A DNA stretch of 64,000 nt, taken from Gammaproteobacteria bacterium. Its GTDB lineage: Bacteria > Pseudomonadota > Gammaproteobacteria > Burkholderiales > Burkholderiaceae_C. The stretch lies in the NCBI GenBank assembly GCA_018820395.1, contig JAHJOG010000272.1:19794-83793 (forward strand). Reading direction: 5' to 3'. Of this stretch, positions 56,777 through 64,000 are shown piece after piece; the stretch's first letter is position 1, and every line of letters begins with the position of its first letter. The notes under the pieces were generated by a model. The model searched no databases. It was not told the origin of the DNA and was given only the letters and a program-made list of their open reading frames with translations. Position numbers and translations under genes: made by a program.

Positions 56777-58308
56777 AGCGCCTCGCGTCGATTCAGCCTC
56801 ACGGGCGGCACGCGTTTCGCGCTTGCCGCGTGCAGGCGGCGCTGGGGGCGCTCCTCTTGGTAGGACTGAATGGGGTCGGGCCGAGTGCCAACGCCCAGAC
56901 TTCGACGGGCGTCGATTCACTGGCGCCGGTGGCGATGGGGCGCGCGCTGTATCGCGGGGAGCTGCCTTGGCGCCAGCCGCCGACGCTGCACGGCGTGACG
57001 CTGGCGGCAGGCGCGCAGGCATGCGCAGCCTGCCACGGCGCGCAGGGCCAGGCCCGAACCGAGGCCGGAGTGGCAATACCTTCTGTGCAGTGGCAGCGGC
57101 TGTCGCAGGCGACGGATGTGAGGCCCGCCTATGCCGACACGGCGCAACTGCTGCGCGCCCTCGAAGAGGGGCGAGCGAGCGACGGGCGCCCGCTGTCGGC
57201 ACCGATGCCCCGCTTCGCGTTCACCGAAGACGAACGGCGAGCGCTCATCGCTTATCTGCAGGTCCTGGGCACCGACGCCGATCCGGTTCCCGGGGTCGAT
57301 GCCAAGCGCATCGTGCTGGGCAGCGTGCTGCCGCTCAGCGGCCCCCAGGCCGCGACCGGCGAGCGCATCCGCCAGGCATTGCTGCAGCGCATGGCGCAGG
57401 TGAATGCCGCCGGTGGCGTCTTCGGGAGACAGCTGGAACTGGTCGCAGTGGACGCCGGTCCCGACCCGGCCAGCGCTTCCGAGGCAGCCGTTGGACTGGT
57501 TCACAGCCACCGCGTGTTCGCCCTGGTCGCCAGCTTGCTCCCGGAGCCCGACGCCAAGCTTCTGGCCGCGCTGGCGCGCCATGACACCGCCATGGTCGCC
57601 ACGCTGGGCGTGCCGGTGTCCACGCCGGCACGGGAGCCGCTCGTCACCTGGCTGCTGCCCAGCCTCGCCACGCAGGTCGCTGCGCTCGCGAGCGAAATGG
57701 CGCACGCCTGTCCCTCCGCCACCAGGCAGCGCACGGAACGCATCCGCGTCTACTACCAGAGCGAAAGTGCCGCGCGATCTTTGCGCGCCGCGCTCGATGC
57801 GCGCGCCGGGCTGCCGCACCTCGACTGGCAAGCCGCGCCCGACGCCGTGGCAGTGCGACGCAAGCTGCAGGACCCCGACGCAGGCACGCAGGCGATCGCC
57901 CTGCTCCCGGCATCGTTGGCCGACGTGGCGCGCCAGGCGATGAGCGAGGTCGAAGGCGTTCATTGCCTCGGCACGCTGGCCGCTATCTCGGGCGAGGCTT
58001 CGGCAGCCGGGCGCACCCACGAACTGGTCGCCTTGCCGATGCCGCCCGTGGTGCGCGAGAGCGCTGCGGATGCGCCCCTGTGGCCGCTGCTTGCCGACAG
58101 CGCGCTGGCCGCCGTGGCCGAAGCGCTGGCGCGTGCCGGGCGGCAGCTCGACACCGCGCGCTTCGTCGCTGCGCTCGACACCCTGCACGGCTTCGCGCCA
58201 CGACCAGGCCTGGCGCTCGGCTTCAGCGCACGCCAGCGTCACGGCTTCGATGTGTCTTATCTCTGGAAGGAGGGTTCCGATGAAGCTCGCCCATCACCCC
58301 GCCGCTGA
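56773..58308 (+). CDS. Cytochrome c fused to a periplasmic ligand-binding domain
   Basis: 511 residues. A signal peptide ends near ANA|QT. A class I cytochrome c (about 50-165) has C84-A-A-C87-H88 and a likely Met ligand M145 in SAPMPRF. From about residue 177 a type I periplasmic-binding domain begins: IVLGSVLPLSGPQAATGERIR, then NAAGGVFGRQLELVAVD, as in branched-chain amino acid/amide sensors. The pairing suggests an electron carrier whose docking or redox state depends on a ligand, or simply a tethered structure. It overlaps both neighbours (4 and 29 nt). Confidence 0.85.
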   Translation: MKRLASIQPHGRHAFRACRVQAALGALLLVGLNGVGPSANAQTSTGVDSLAPVAMGRALYRGELPWRQPPTLHGVTLAAGAQACAACHGAQGQARTEAGVAIPSVQWQRLSQATDVRPAYADTAQLLRALEEGRASDGRPLSAPMPRFAFTEDERRALIAYLQVLGTDADPVPGVDAKRIVLGSVLPLSGPQAATGERIRQALLQRMAQVNAAGGVFGRQLELVAVDAGPDPASASEAAVGLVHSHRVFALVASLLPEPDAKLLAALARHDTAMVATLGVPVSTPAREPLVTWLLPSLATQVAALASEMAHACPSATRQRTERIRVYYQSESAARSLRAALDARAGLPHLDWQAAPDAVAVRRKLQDPDAGTQAIALLPASLADVARQAMSEVEGVHCLGTLAAISGEASAAGRTHELVALPMPPVVRESAADAPLWPLLADSALAAVAEALARAGRQLDTARFVAALDTLHGFAPRPGLALGFSARQRHGFDVSYLWKEGSDEARPSPRR

Positions 58309-59821
58309 GTGCCCTGCTGCCGGGCTCATGCTGCACGTTCGCCGCCTCGTCGTGTGGGCGCTGCTGGTCCCTGCCGGCGCTCTCGCCCAGGCGCCTACGC
58401 CTTCCTTCGCGCTGCTCGGCCACCTGCAGGAGCTCGACGTCGCGGACCTGAACGATCCGCTCTCGGCCGGCAGCCTGGTGGTCAATGGCATTCCGGTCGT
58501 GTTGCCGCGCAACCTCTACGTGACCATGCCCGGCCAGTACCTCACGGTGAACGACCTGTTTCGCGGCAGGCACCCGGGCAACGCGAGCACGACGCTGGCA
58601 CCGGCCGCGAAGCCGAGCGGACTCGCGCTGAAGGATGCGAACAAGGGGCCGATTCCCTTCGAGGTCGACGTGATCGGCAACATCGTCGATGGTCGGTACA
58701 TCGCCGGTGTCGTGCACCTCACCCAGCAGGGCCTGAACGTCGGCGCGGGATTCATCCGCGCGATCGACTATGCGAAGGGCGAACTGCTCGTGGGGCCCGA
58801 TGCCGGCGGCACGCCGGTCGCGCGCGTGCGCATCAACGACCCCGCCGGCAGCTATGGCACGGCCAATGCCGGCAAGACCGGGGGCGACGCCTTCGACGAC
58901 CGGTTCGGTGCCGACCCGGGCAATGCGGCGATCGCAGCGAACACCGGTTTTCCGATGTGCATTCCGCGCGTGGCGCCGCCCGGCAACGATCCGTCGTGCC
59001 CGCTGTCGAACCGCGCACCCGAGGCCGGGCCCAGCCTGGGCCGCCGCTTCACCTGCGGAACGGTGGCCGCCGAACCGACCGCGCCGGCACATGCCACATG
59101 CCAGCCAGCACAACCGGCGCCCCTGCAAGTCGGCGACTACATCGCCTTCAACGGCATGCTCACCGAAGACAGCCCCGGCAGCGGCACCTTCTTTCACGCG
59201 GCGCATGCGATCCAGGCGCTCGCCGGCATCTACACCTCGCCGGGGGCGAACCCGGCCTATGTGTTCATCGAGGAAGCCCTGATCGGCACCCTCGGAGATC
59301 CGTGGCCCGACATCGACCAGGAAGAGACCTCGCGCTTTCGCATCGTGGGCTTCAGCACCGATCCCTCCCGGCGGGTCGACGTGTTTCTGGTCGACCCCGC
59401 CGTCGCGAACAGCGAACGCCGTCTGACCACGCTTCAACCCAGCGGCGTCGCACAGATCGGGCGGATTCGGGTCACGCTTCCAGCCAAGGCAAACTTCCTG
59501 CCGATCACGCGCGAGGTGCGCATCCGTATCGAGGGCCAGCCCGAATTCAACGGAACGTCGCTTGCCCAGGGCCAGTTCACTGCGCCGGTTGGCGAATACA
59601 TCTACCCAGAAAACACGCGCTTCGGCCGGCCCAAGTCACCCGTCGGCGTTCCCTTCGAGAACTTCTGCTTCCTGAAGAACGGTGGCGAACGGCTCGCTAC
59701 GCTGGGACGCGACACCTTGCCCGACGCAGCGCGCCCGGTCCTCGGTGCGCTCGCGCCGTTTCCCGATTCGGGCCATTCCACAGCGCAGGCACGTGCCGAC
59801 GGGACCGTCGCATGCCCCTGA
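58280..59821 (+). CDS. Exported hypothetical protein closing the multicopper oxidase operon
   Basis: 513 residues from the ATG at 58280, which has AAGGAGG 7 nt upstream inside the previous gene; an internal ATG at 58328 would place the signal peptide (HVRRLVVWALLVPAGALA) right at the start. Mature region is beta-rich: LVVNGIPVVLPRNLYVTM, VIGNIVDGRYIAGVVHL, GDYIAFNGML. It holds four to six cysteines that could form disulfides (PMCIPRV, PSCPLSN, TCGTV). No known domain is recognised. As a conserved operon tail it may be a structural partner of the oxidase. Confidence 0.75.
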   Translation: MKLAHHPAAECPAAGLMLHVRRLVVWALLVPAGALAQAPTPSFALLGHLQELDVADLNDPLSAGSLVVNGIPVVLPRNLYVTMPGQYLTVNDLFRGRHPGNASTTLAPAAKPSGLALKDANKGPIPFEVDVIGNIVDGRYIAGVVHLTQQGLNVGAGFIRAIDYAKGELLVGPDAGGTPVARVRINDPAGSYGTANAGKTGGDAFDDRFGADPGNAAIAANTGFPMCIPRVAPPGNDPSCPLSNRAPEAGPSLGRRFTCGTVAAEPTAPAHATCQPAQPAPLQVGDYIAFNGMLTEDSPGSGTFFHAAHAIQALAGIYTSPGANPAYVFIEEALIGTLGDPWPDIDQEETSRFRIVGFSTDPSRRVDVFLVDPAVANSERRLTTLQPSGVAQIGRIRVTLPAKANFLPITREVRIRIEGQPEFNGTSLAQGQFTAPVGEYIYPENTRFGRPKSPVGVPFENFCFLKNGGERLATLGRDTLPDAARPVLGALAPFPDSGHSTAQARADGTVACP

Positions 59822-59847
59822 AACGCGGACTCCCCGCAGTCGCCGGG

Positions 59848-59853
59848 TATTCT
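59848..59853 (+). promoter_or_regulatory. -10 element TATTCT, likely leaderless start
   Basis: TATTCT ends 5 nt before the ATG at 59859, the same geometry as at 46474. It overlaps no other gene and lies 26 nt after the operon's last stop, so this gene is probably a separate unit. Confidence 0.45.
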
Positions 59854-59858
59854 TTGGC

Positions 59859-60155
59859 ATGGACGACGCCAACCAGATCGAGCCACCGCCCTCCTTCTCT
59901 GCCCTCTACGCATCGCGCGACGGTCGCCGCCTGACGCGCGAACCCGAGTTCGTGATCGCGCGGTACGAGCTGTGCGAGGACCTGGCCCTCACGCTGGTGC
60001 AGCAACTGGACGCCTTGATCGCCGGCTCCGACACGCACCAGGAAATCGTGCCGCAGCTGCGTCAAGTGCTCGACGCGACGAACTCGATCAGCGCCGCAGA
60101 AACCGATTGGGTGCTGTCGCGCATTGCGGAGTTGTCGGGCCGGCCTGTCGAATGA
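59859..60155 (+). CDS. Hypothetical protein, 98 residues
   Basis: A small acidic helical protein, with REPEFVIARYELCEDLALTLVQQL-type helices, one cysteine, no export signal. Its start (DDANQIEPP) mirrors that of the acetyltransferase at 46485 only over the first codons. No family is recognised. There is no ribosome site, in agreement with leaderless start. Confidence 0.65.
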   Translation: MDDANQIEPPPSFSALYASRDGRRLTREPEFVIARYELCEDLALTLVQQLDALIAGSDTHQEIVPQLRQVLDATNSISAAETDWVLSRIAELSGRPVE

Positions 60156-60375
60156 GGCGCGGCGCGGCCGCGCACAGCTCTGCGTCCGGTTGACTACAGC
60201 GCCGAATGGCAAGCGACTACAGGGCGACGTGCGGGCGCTGGGTAGCTTGCCGCTTCACATCCAACGACGTCTCTCATGCACTGCATTTCCATCTATTCCA
60301 CCTGCGACCGGCAAACATTCGCCCACGAATCCCGAACATTCGCGACGCGCGTCGCATCCCTCTGAAAGCCTGGTG

Positions 60376-60666
60376 GTGGAGTACATCGACTACGTGCAGT
60401 GGCCTGCTTTCGTCGCGTCCGTCGCGGCAGCCTGGCTGGTGGCATCCAGCTCGAAGCAGCGGCGCAACGCGGGCTTCTGGGTCTTTCTGCTGAGCAACGT
60501 GCTCTGGGTCATCTGGGGGCTGCACAGCAGTGCGTACGCGCTGATCGCGTTGCAGGTCTGTCTGGCGCTGATGAATTTCCGAGGGCTTCGAAACACGGAG
60601 TCGCGTGAAGATACCCCGGCGTCCCACGCCGACGAGGGCACGCCACTCTCATCGCGGCGCGCCTAG
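60376..60666 (+). CDS. Small membrane protein, about 96 residues
   Basis: Three hydrophobic segments: WPAFVASVAAAWLVA, AGFWVFLLSNVLWVIWGL and YALIALQVCLALMNF, then a polar tail. The layout recalls small SemiSWEET- or PnuC-like half transporters but no motif proves it. The start is uncertain: GTG at 60376 or 60373, with the frame open back to 60124. The 220-nt gap upstream holds no supported gene. Confidence 0.5.
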   Translation: MEYIDYVQWPAFVASVAAAWLVASSSKQRRNAGFWVFLLSNVLWVIWGLHSSAYALIALQVCLALMNFRGLRNTESREDTPASHADEGTPLSSRRA

Positions 60667-60761
60667 CCGCATTGGCAGTTGAACTACAGGGTGGACGAGA
60701 GAGAGCGATCGTTCCGACGGGCCGAGCCGATCGACGCGCCGGCATCGACCGCCCTGCCAGC

Positions 60762-61151
60762 TCAGGTCGGCCCGGTCGGCGTACCGAGGTCGCTCGCGAA
60801 GCCGAGAAGGCCTTCGAGTTCTGTCGACTTGTCGAACACCGCATCAGCGCCGAGTGCCAGGCACTGCCTGCGCATCTCGTCGGTCGCATAGTTCGTCAAG
60901 ATGACGACCTGCTGGTGCGCCTGGCGATCCCGGCACCCCTTGAGCACTTCGAGGCCCGAACTGCCGTCGCGCAAAAAGAGGTCGACCACCGCCAGGTCCC
61001 ATTCGCCGTCGTGCGCCTTCAGCCACTCGACCGCGTCTGAATCCGTCTCGGCAAACCCGACCACCCGCGCGTTGCCCAGGTCTTCGAGCGTCGGGATGAG
61101 GTTCTCCCGGATGCGCGAGTTGTCTTCGACGAGATAGGTGATGGTTGCCAC
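60762..61151 (-). CDS. Single-domain response regulator
   Basis: 129 residues of receiver domain only: LVEDNSRIRENL holds the acidic pocket, LAVVDLFLRDGSSG the phospho-acceptor Asp, VVILTNYATDEM the switch Thr, and VFDKSTELEG the Lys. There is no output domain, so it may act by protein contact as CheY-like proteins do. The start is GTG at 61151 without a clear ribosome site. No histidine kinase gene is in this part of the window. Confidence 0.83.
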   Translation of the reverse strand: MATITYLVEDNSRIRENLIPTLEDLGNARVVGFAETDSDAVEWLKAHDGEWDLAVVDLFLRDGSSGLEVLKGCRDRQAHQQVVILTNYATDEMRRQCLALGADAVFDKSTELEGLLGFASDLGTPTGPT

Positions 61152-61209
61152 AGCTGCAAGGTCGCCTCGGCGCTTGCATGGCCATGTACGCGGGGCACGG
61201 ATGTCCCTG

Positions 61210-61797
61210 TCAGACAGGACACTCAGACCGATCGCGGCGCTTCGGCCCCCGCCATGCTTCGAGGCCGTGGCAAATGCCGCTGGCCAACGCACCGGTGACG
61301 GCGAGCATCGCCGCCATGTGCACCCCGACCGCAGCGAGCGCCAACGGCAGCGATCCCGAAGCGGTGATCTCGCGCGCCGCAGCGCCGCCAATGCACAAGG
61401 GAATGAGCGCGGGCACCAGCATGAGGCCGGCTCCGTGTGCGGTCGCCGTGATGAATGCTCCGAGCGCCAGACCCGCCCCTGCTGGCGGCAATCGCGTGCG
61501 GCTTGCGGCATGGCTCTTCAGGTGCACGGCAGCGACGACCAGCAGCAAGGCCCCGGCCAGCACCTGAAGCGCCGGCAGGATGGCCCCGTCCATCGAAGGC
61601 GCGATCGCCACCGCGCCCGCCACCAGGGCCACCGACGCGGCATGGCCGAGCGCGATCGGCACCAGGGCCTTCAATGCTCGGTCGCGGTGGCCGGCGCGCC
61701 ATCCGCAGGCGACGGCCCACGCCCAACCGGTCGCGGGGTTCAGTCCGTGCAGCGCGCCGAGGCCCGCGACGGCCAACCAGGGCCACAGCGCTGTCAT
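61210..61797 (-). CDS. Six-span membrane protein, possibly NicO/exporter-like
   Basis: 195 residues with about five or six hydrophobic spans. GLGALHGLNPATGW in the first span recalls the histidine motif of nickel/cobalt (NicO) exporters, and ALVPIALGHAASVALV follows. The full NicO motif is not present, so the call is weak. Its ATG overlaps the DUF899 stop by 4 nt, so the two are coupled. Confidence 0.55.
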   Translation of the reverse strand: MTALWPWLAVAGLGALHGLNPATGWAWAVACGWRAGHRDRALKALVPIALGHAASVALVAGAVAIAPSMDGAILPALQVLAGALLLVVAAVHLKSHAASRTRLPPAGAGLALGAFITATAHGAGLMLVPALIPLCIGGAAAREITASGSLPLALAAVGVHMAAMLAVTGALASGICHGLEAWRGPKRRDRSECPV

Positions 61798-62546
61798 GAC
61801 AAGGGCTGATACCGGTCGTGATGGCGCACCCACTCCATCTTGTTGGGCGCATCGGCGCGCTCGTTGCGGCCCTTGGGAGTCAGGTCGAGCAGGCGGTAGG
61901 TGCCCATCATCGCTTCCACGCCGCGTCCGTAGGTCGAATAGGTGTGGAAGATCTCGCCCGCATCGTTGCGATGGAAGACGCTGATGCCGGGCGCCTCTTC
62001 GGCCGGGAAATCGACTGCGTGGTAGTTGTAGTAGACCGAGCCCTGGGCCCGCTCTTCGGGCGTGAAGCTGACGTGGTAGTCGTGATTGAAGTCGCTGCCG
62101 TGCGAGGACACCCACCGAAAGCGCCAGCCCATGCGCTGGCGAAAGCGCTCGATGTCGGCCAGCGGGGCGCGCGAGACGGCGACGAAGGCGAGGTCGCGCT
62201 GCGCCAGGTGCGCGGCCATCCCGTCGGTGTGATCGGCCATGTAGGAACAGCTCGGGCAACCCTGCGCCCATCCGGGGCCGAACATGAAGTGCTGCACCAT
62301 CAGTTGCGACCGGCCTTCGAACAGGTCGCCGAGCGAGCGCGGGCCCGCGGGCGTGTCGAACACATAGGTCTTCTCCACGCGCTCCCACGGCAGTGCGCGG
62401 CGCTCGCGGGCGACCTCGTCCGCGAGGCGGGTGAGTTCCTTTTCGCGCGCCATCAAGCGCTGGCGTTCGGCGAGCCAGCGGTCGCTCGCGACGACGGGAT
62501 GTTCAGCGATGGTCGCTGTCGTTGTGTCTGTTGTGTCTGTCTGCAT
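61794..62546 (-). CDS. DUF899 thioredoxin-like family protein
   Basis: 250 residues of the DUF899 family. KTYVFDTPAGPRSLGDLFEGR and QHFMFGPGWAQGCPSCSYMAD show the thioredoxin-like start with CPSC in place of CxxC redox site, and GISVFHRNDAGEIFHTYSTYGRG is the typical C-terminal half. Function of the family is not known; the fold suggests thiol redox. Middle gene of a minus-strand operon. Confidence 0.88.
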   Translation of the reverse strand: MQTDTTDTTTATIAEHPVVASDRWLAERQRLMAREKELTRLADEVARERRALPWERVEKTYVFDTPAGPRSLGDLFEGRSQLMVQHFMFGPGWAQGCPSCSYMADHTDGMAAHLAQRDLAFVAVSRAPLADIERFRQRMGWRFRWVSSHGSDFNHDYHVSFTPEERAQGSVYYNYHAVDFPAEEAPGISVFHRNDAGEIFHTYSTYGRGVEAMMGTYRLLDLTPKGRNERADAPNKMEWVRHHDRYQPLS

Positions 62547-62586
62547 GAAAAGCTCCTTGAGGGGGTTGGATTGCGATTCGGAGGGC

Positions 62587-63240
62587 TCACGAAGCGGCGC
62601 GCTTCGGCCGGCGCACAGCGCGGACCTTGCCGCTGTTGCCGCCGCCGCAATAGAAGAGATCGGCCCCGTCGGATTCGAGCCCGCTGACGCCGACGCCGGG
62701 CGGCATCTGGAGGCGGTCGAGCACGGCGCCGCTGTGCGGGTCGACGCGGCGCAGCTCGCTTTCTTCCGCTTCCCAGGTGCCGTGCCACATCTCGCCGTCG
62801 ACCCAGGTCACGCCGGTGACGAAGCGGTTCGACTCGATGGTGCGGCGCACGGCGCCGGTGTCCGGGTCGATCTGGTGGATCTTGCGGTCGCGGTACTGGC
62901 CGAGCCAGAGGCTGCCTTCGGCCCAGGTCAACCCGGAATCGCTGCCCTGGCCGGGCGTGGGGATCGTCGCCACCACCTTGCCGCTCGCCGCGTCGATCTT
63001 GTCGATGCGCCCTTCGGCCACCTGATAGAAATGTTTGCCGTCGAACGCCGTGCCGGCGTCGCAGGCGCAGTCGAGCGTGCGCAGGGTTTCGCCGGTGGCG
63101 GGGTCGAAAGCGACCAGGCCAGCGGCCGTGGCGGCCCACACGCGCTCGCCGTCGTGGGTCACACCATGAACGTCTGGCGCGTCGGCGAAAGGTCCGTATT
63201 CGCGCACGATCTCCGCGGTGCGCGCTGTCTTCGATGTCAT
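62587..63240 (-). CDS. Cytoplasmic beta-propeller protein
   Basis: 217 residues of propeller repeats (DGERVWAATAAGLVAFDPATG, DGKHFYQVAEGRIDKIDAASG, EGSLWLGQYRDRKIHQIDPDTG), similar to Vgb- or glutaminyl-cyclase-like propellers. It is short for a full seven-blade propeller and has no signal peptide. Ligand unknown. It lies 43 nt after the regulator gene and 40 nt before the DUF899 gene. Confidence 0.75.
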   Translation of the reverse strand: MTSKTARTAEIVREYGPFADAPDVHGVTHDGERVWAATAAGLVAFDPATGETLRTLDCACDAGTAFDGKHFYQVAEGRIDKIDAASGKVVATIPTPGQGSDSGLTWAEGSLWLGQYRDRKIHQIDPDTGAVRRTIESNRFVTGVTWVDGEMWHGTWEAEESELRRVDPHSGAVLDRLQMPPGVGVSGLESDGADLFYCGGGNSGKVRAVRRPKRAAS

Positions 63241-63283
63241 CTTTGCTCCTTGCGGCGCGCTGGACCGGCGCCGTGAAGCCACT

Positions 63284-64000
63284 CTATGCAATCGGCAGCG
63301 CAGCGGGGAGTAACAAGATCGTCGTGAATCCCGCCAGCGGCGGCGCGAGCCATCGCCGCGCGCGCGTCTGGCCGATGGAGCGCACCCGGCTTTCGGCTTC
63401 CAGCTCGACCAGCGCGCGCTGGACGGTTCGCTGGCTGGCGTTGAGTGCCAGGGCCAGGGCCGAGGTCGACCACGCCACGCCGTCCGACAGCAACGCCAGG
63501 AGCGCCCCTTGATCGCCGTCGATGGGTGGGGCGAGCAGCACCACATCGCCTGCATCGAGCGGCTGCAGCACGAAGCCGCGCGCGGTGGCTTCGATGCGCG
63601 CCAGCGCGCCGGCCAGCGCGCGAAGCCGGCCGATTTCGACGCGCAGTCGCGCCCGATGGGTGTCGTCGGGTCGCCGGATGCGAAAGGCGTCGGCGATCAG
63701 CGTTTCGCGGTCGACGTCGCCGGGCCATGCTGCGCCGAGCGAACGCGCGAGCGCGAACAGCACCGGCCGGCTGGCGAGCGGCACCCATCGGTCGCCGGCG
63801 CGCAGCCCGCGCCGACAGCCGTCGATCACCAGTCCGCCAGCTTCGATGAAGTGGGCCACCTCGTCCAGCCGCAAGGCCTGCTCGCCGTGCGCGAGCACGC
63901 GCCGGGCCGCGGGGCGGTCGAGCGCCGCCAGGGCGTCATCCACTTCGGCTGCGAGCGCCGGAACGCGCGCCCGCTCGGCGGCCGCCTGCGCGCGTGCGAG
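63284..64000 (-). CDS. Transcriptional regulator-like protein (5' end outside window)
   Basis: The frame is open to the right edge, so the N-terminus is missing; 238 codons are visible. The part near the C-terminus (GDQGALLALLSDG, ALALALNASQRTVQRALVELEAES) looks like a helix-turn-helix. The middle (RGLRAGDRWVPLASRPVLFALARSLG) resembles a winged-helix domain of the SARP/OmpR type. It probably controls the three genes downstream. Confidence 0.65.
   Translation of the reverse strand, partial: LARAQAAAERARVPALAAEVDDALAALDRPAARRVLAHGEQALRLDEVAHFIEAGGLVIDGCRRGLRAGDRWVPLASRPVLFALARSLGAAWPGDVDRETLIADAFRIRRPDDTHRARLRVEIGRLRALAGALARIEATARGFVLQPLDAGDVVLLAPPIDGDQGALLALLSDGVAWSTSALALALNASQRTVQRALVELEAESRVRSIGQTRARRWLAPPLAGFTTILLLPAALPIA

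Overview
The window is high-GC chromosomal DNA of a betaproteobacterium, most likely Burkholderiales, family Comamonadaceae, and Variovorax-like in gene content. Evidence: a trxA-rho pair followed by a zinc-free (type B) rpmE2, a complete pstSCAB-phoU-phoB-phoR block beside ppx, sixA and ppk, a YghU-type glutathione transferase beside zwf, and long open antisense frames typical of about 65-70% GC. Genus is inference. No insertion sequence, integrase, prophage or CRISPR array was seen. One gene runs off each edge.

Layout. 1-5.2 kb: a single open frame on the minus strand that joins an AddB-like nuclease to an AddA-like UvrD helicase, cut by the left edge. 5.3-8.7 kb: trxA, rho, a Gfo/Idh/MocA oxidoreductase and rpmE2. 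8.7-11.8 kb: a polytopic membrane protein and a MATE exporter. 11.8-24.4 kb: the phosphate and polyphosphate block, with phoR, phoB, phoU, pstB, pstA, pstC and pstS on the minus strand, two Pho-box-like sites in the pstS-ppx intergenic region, then ppx, a ClpP-like protease, sixA, ppk and an OlsB-like acyltransferase. 24.5-31.6 kb: tRNA-Pro(TGG), tRNA-Arg(TCT), small genes, an FHA protein, a catalase-family protein, dehydrogenases and a scar of a universal-stress-protein gene. 31.6-37.3 kb: a soeABC-like cytoplasmic sulfite dehydrogenase operon divergent from a LysR regulator. 37.3-38.9 kb: a repeat, a strong terminator and small orphan genes. 38.9-47.2 kb: a CoA transferase, yghU, zwf, an isochorismatase-like hydrolase, an SDR, nadE and an acetyltransferase.

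47.5-59.8 kb is the most unusual part. It is a compact six-gene plus-strand operon headed by a 2067-residue exported multicopper oxidase of the MnxG/MofA kind. The other genes encode a cytoplasmic unknown, an exported beta-propeller, a SCO1/SenC copper chaperone, a cytochrome c fused to a periplasmic ligand-binding domain, and an exported unknown. Start/stop overlaps and short gaps suggest one transcript. The set reads as a periplasmic or surface metal-oxidising machine, perhaps for Mn(II), with its own copper loading and electron exit; this is inference.

59.8-64 kb: small proteins, a single-domain response regulator and a minus-strand operon (winged-helix-like regulator cut by the right edge, beta-propeller, DUF899 protein, membrane protein).
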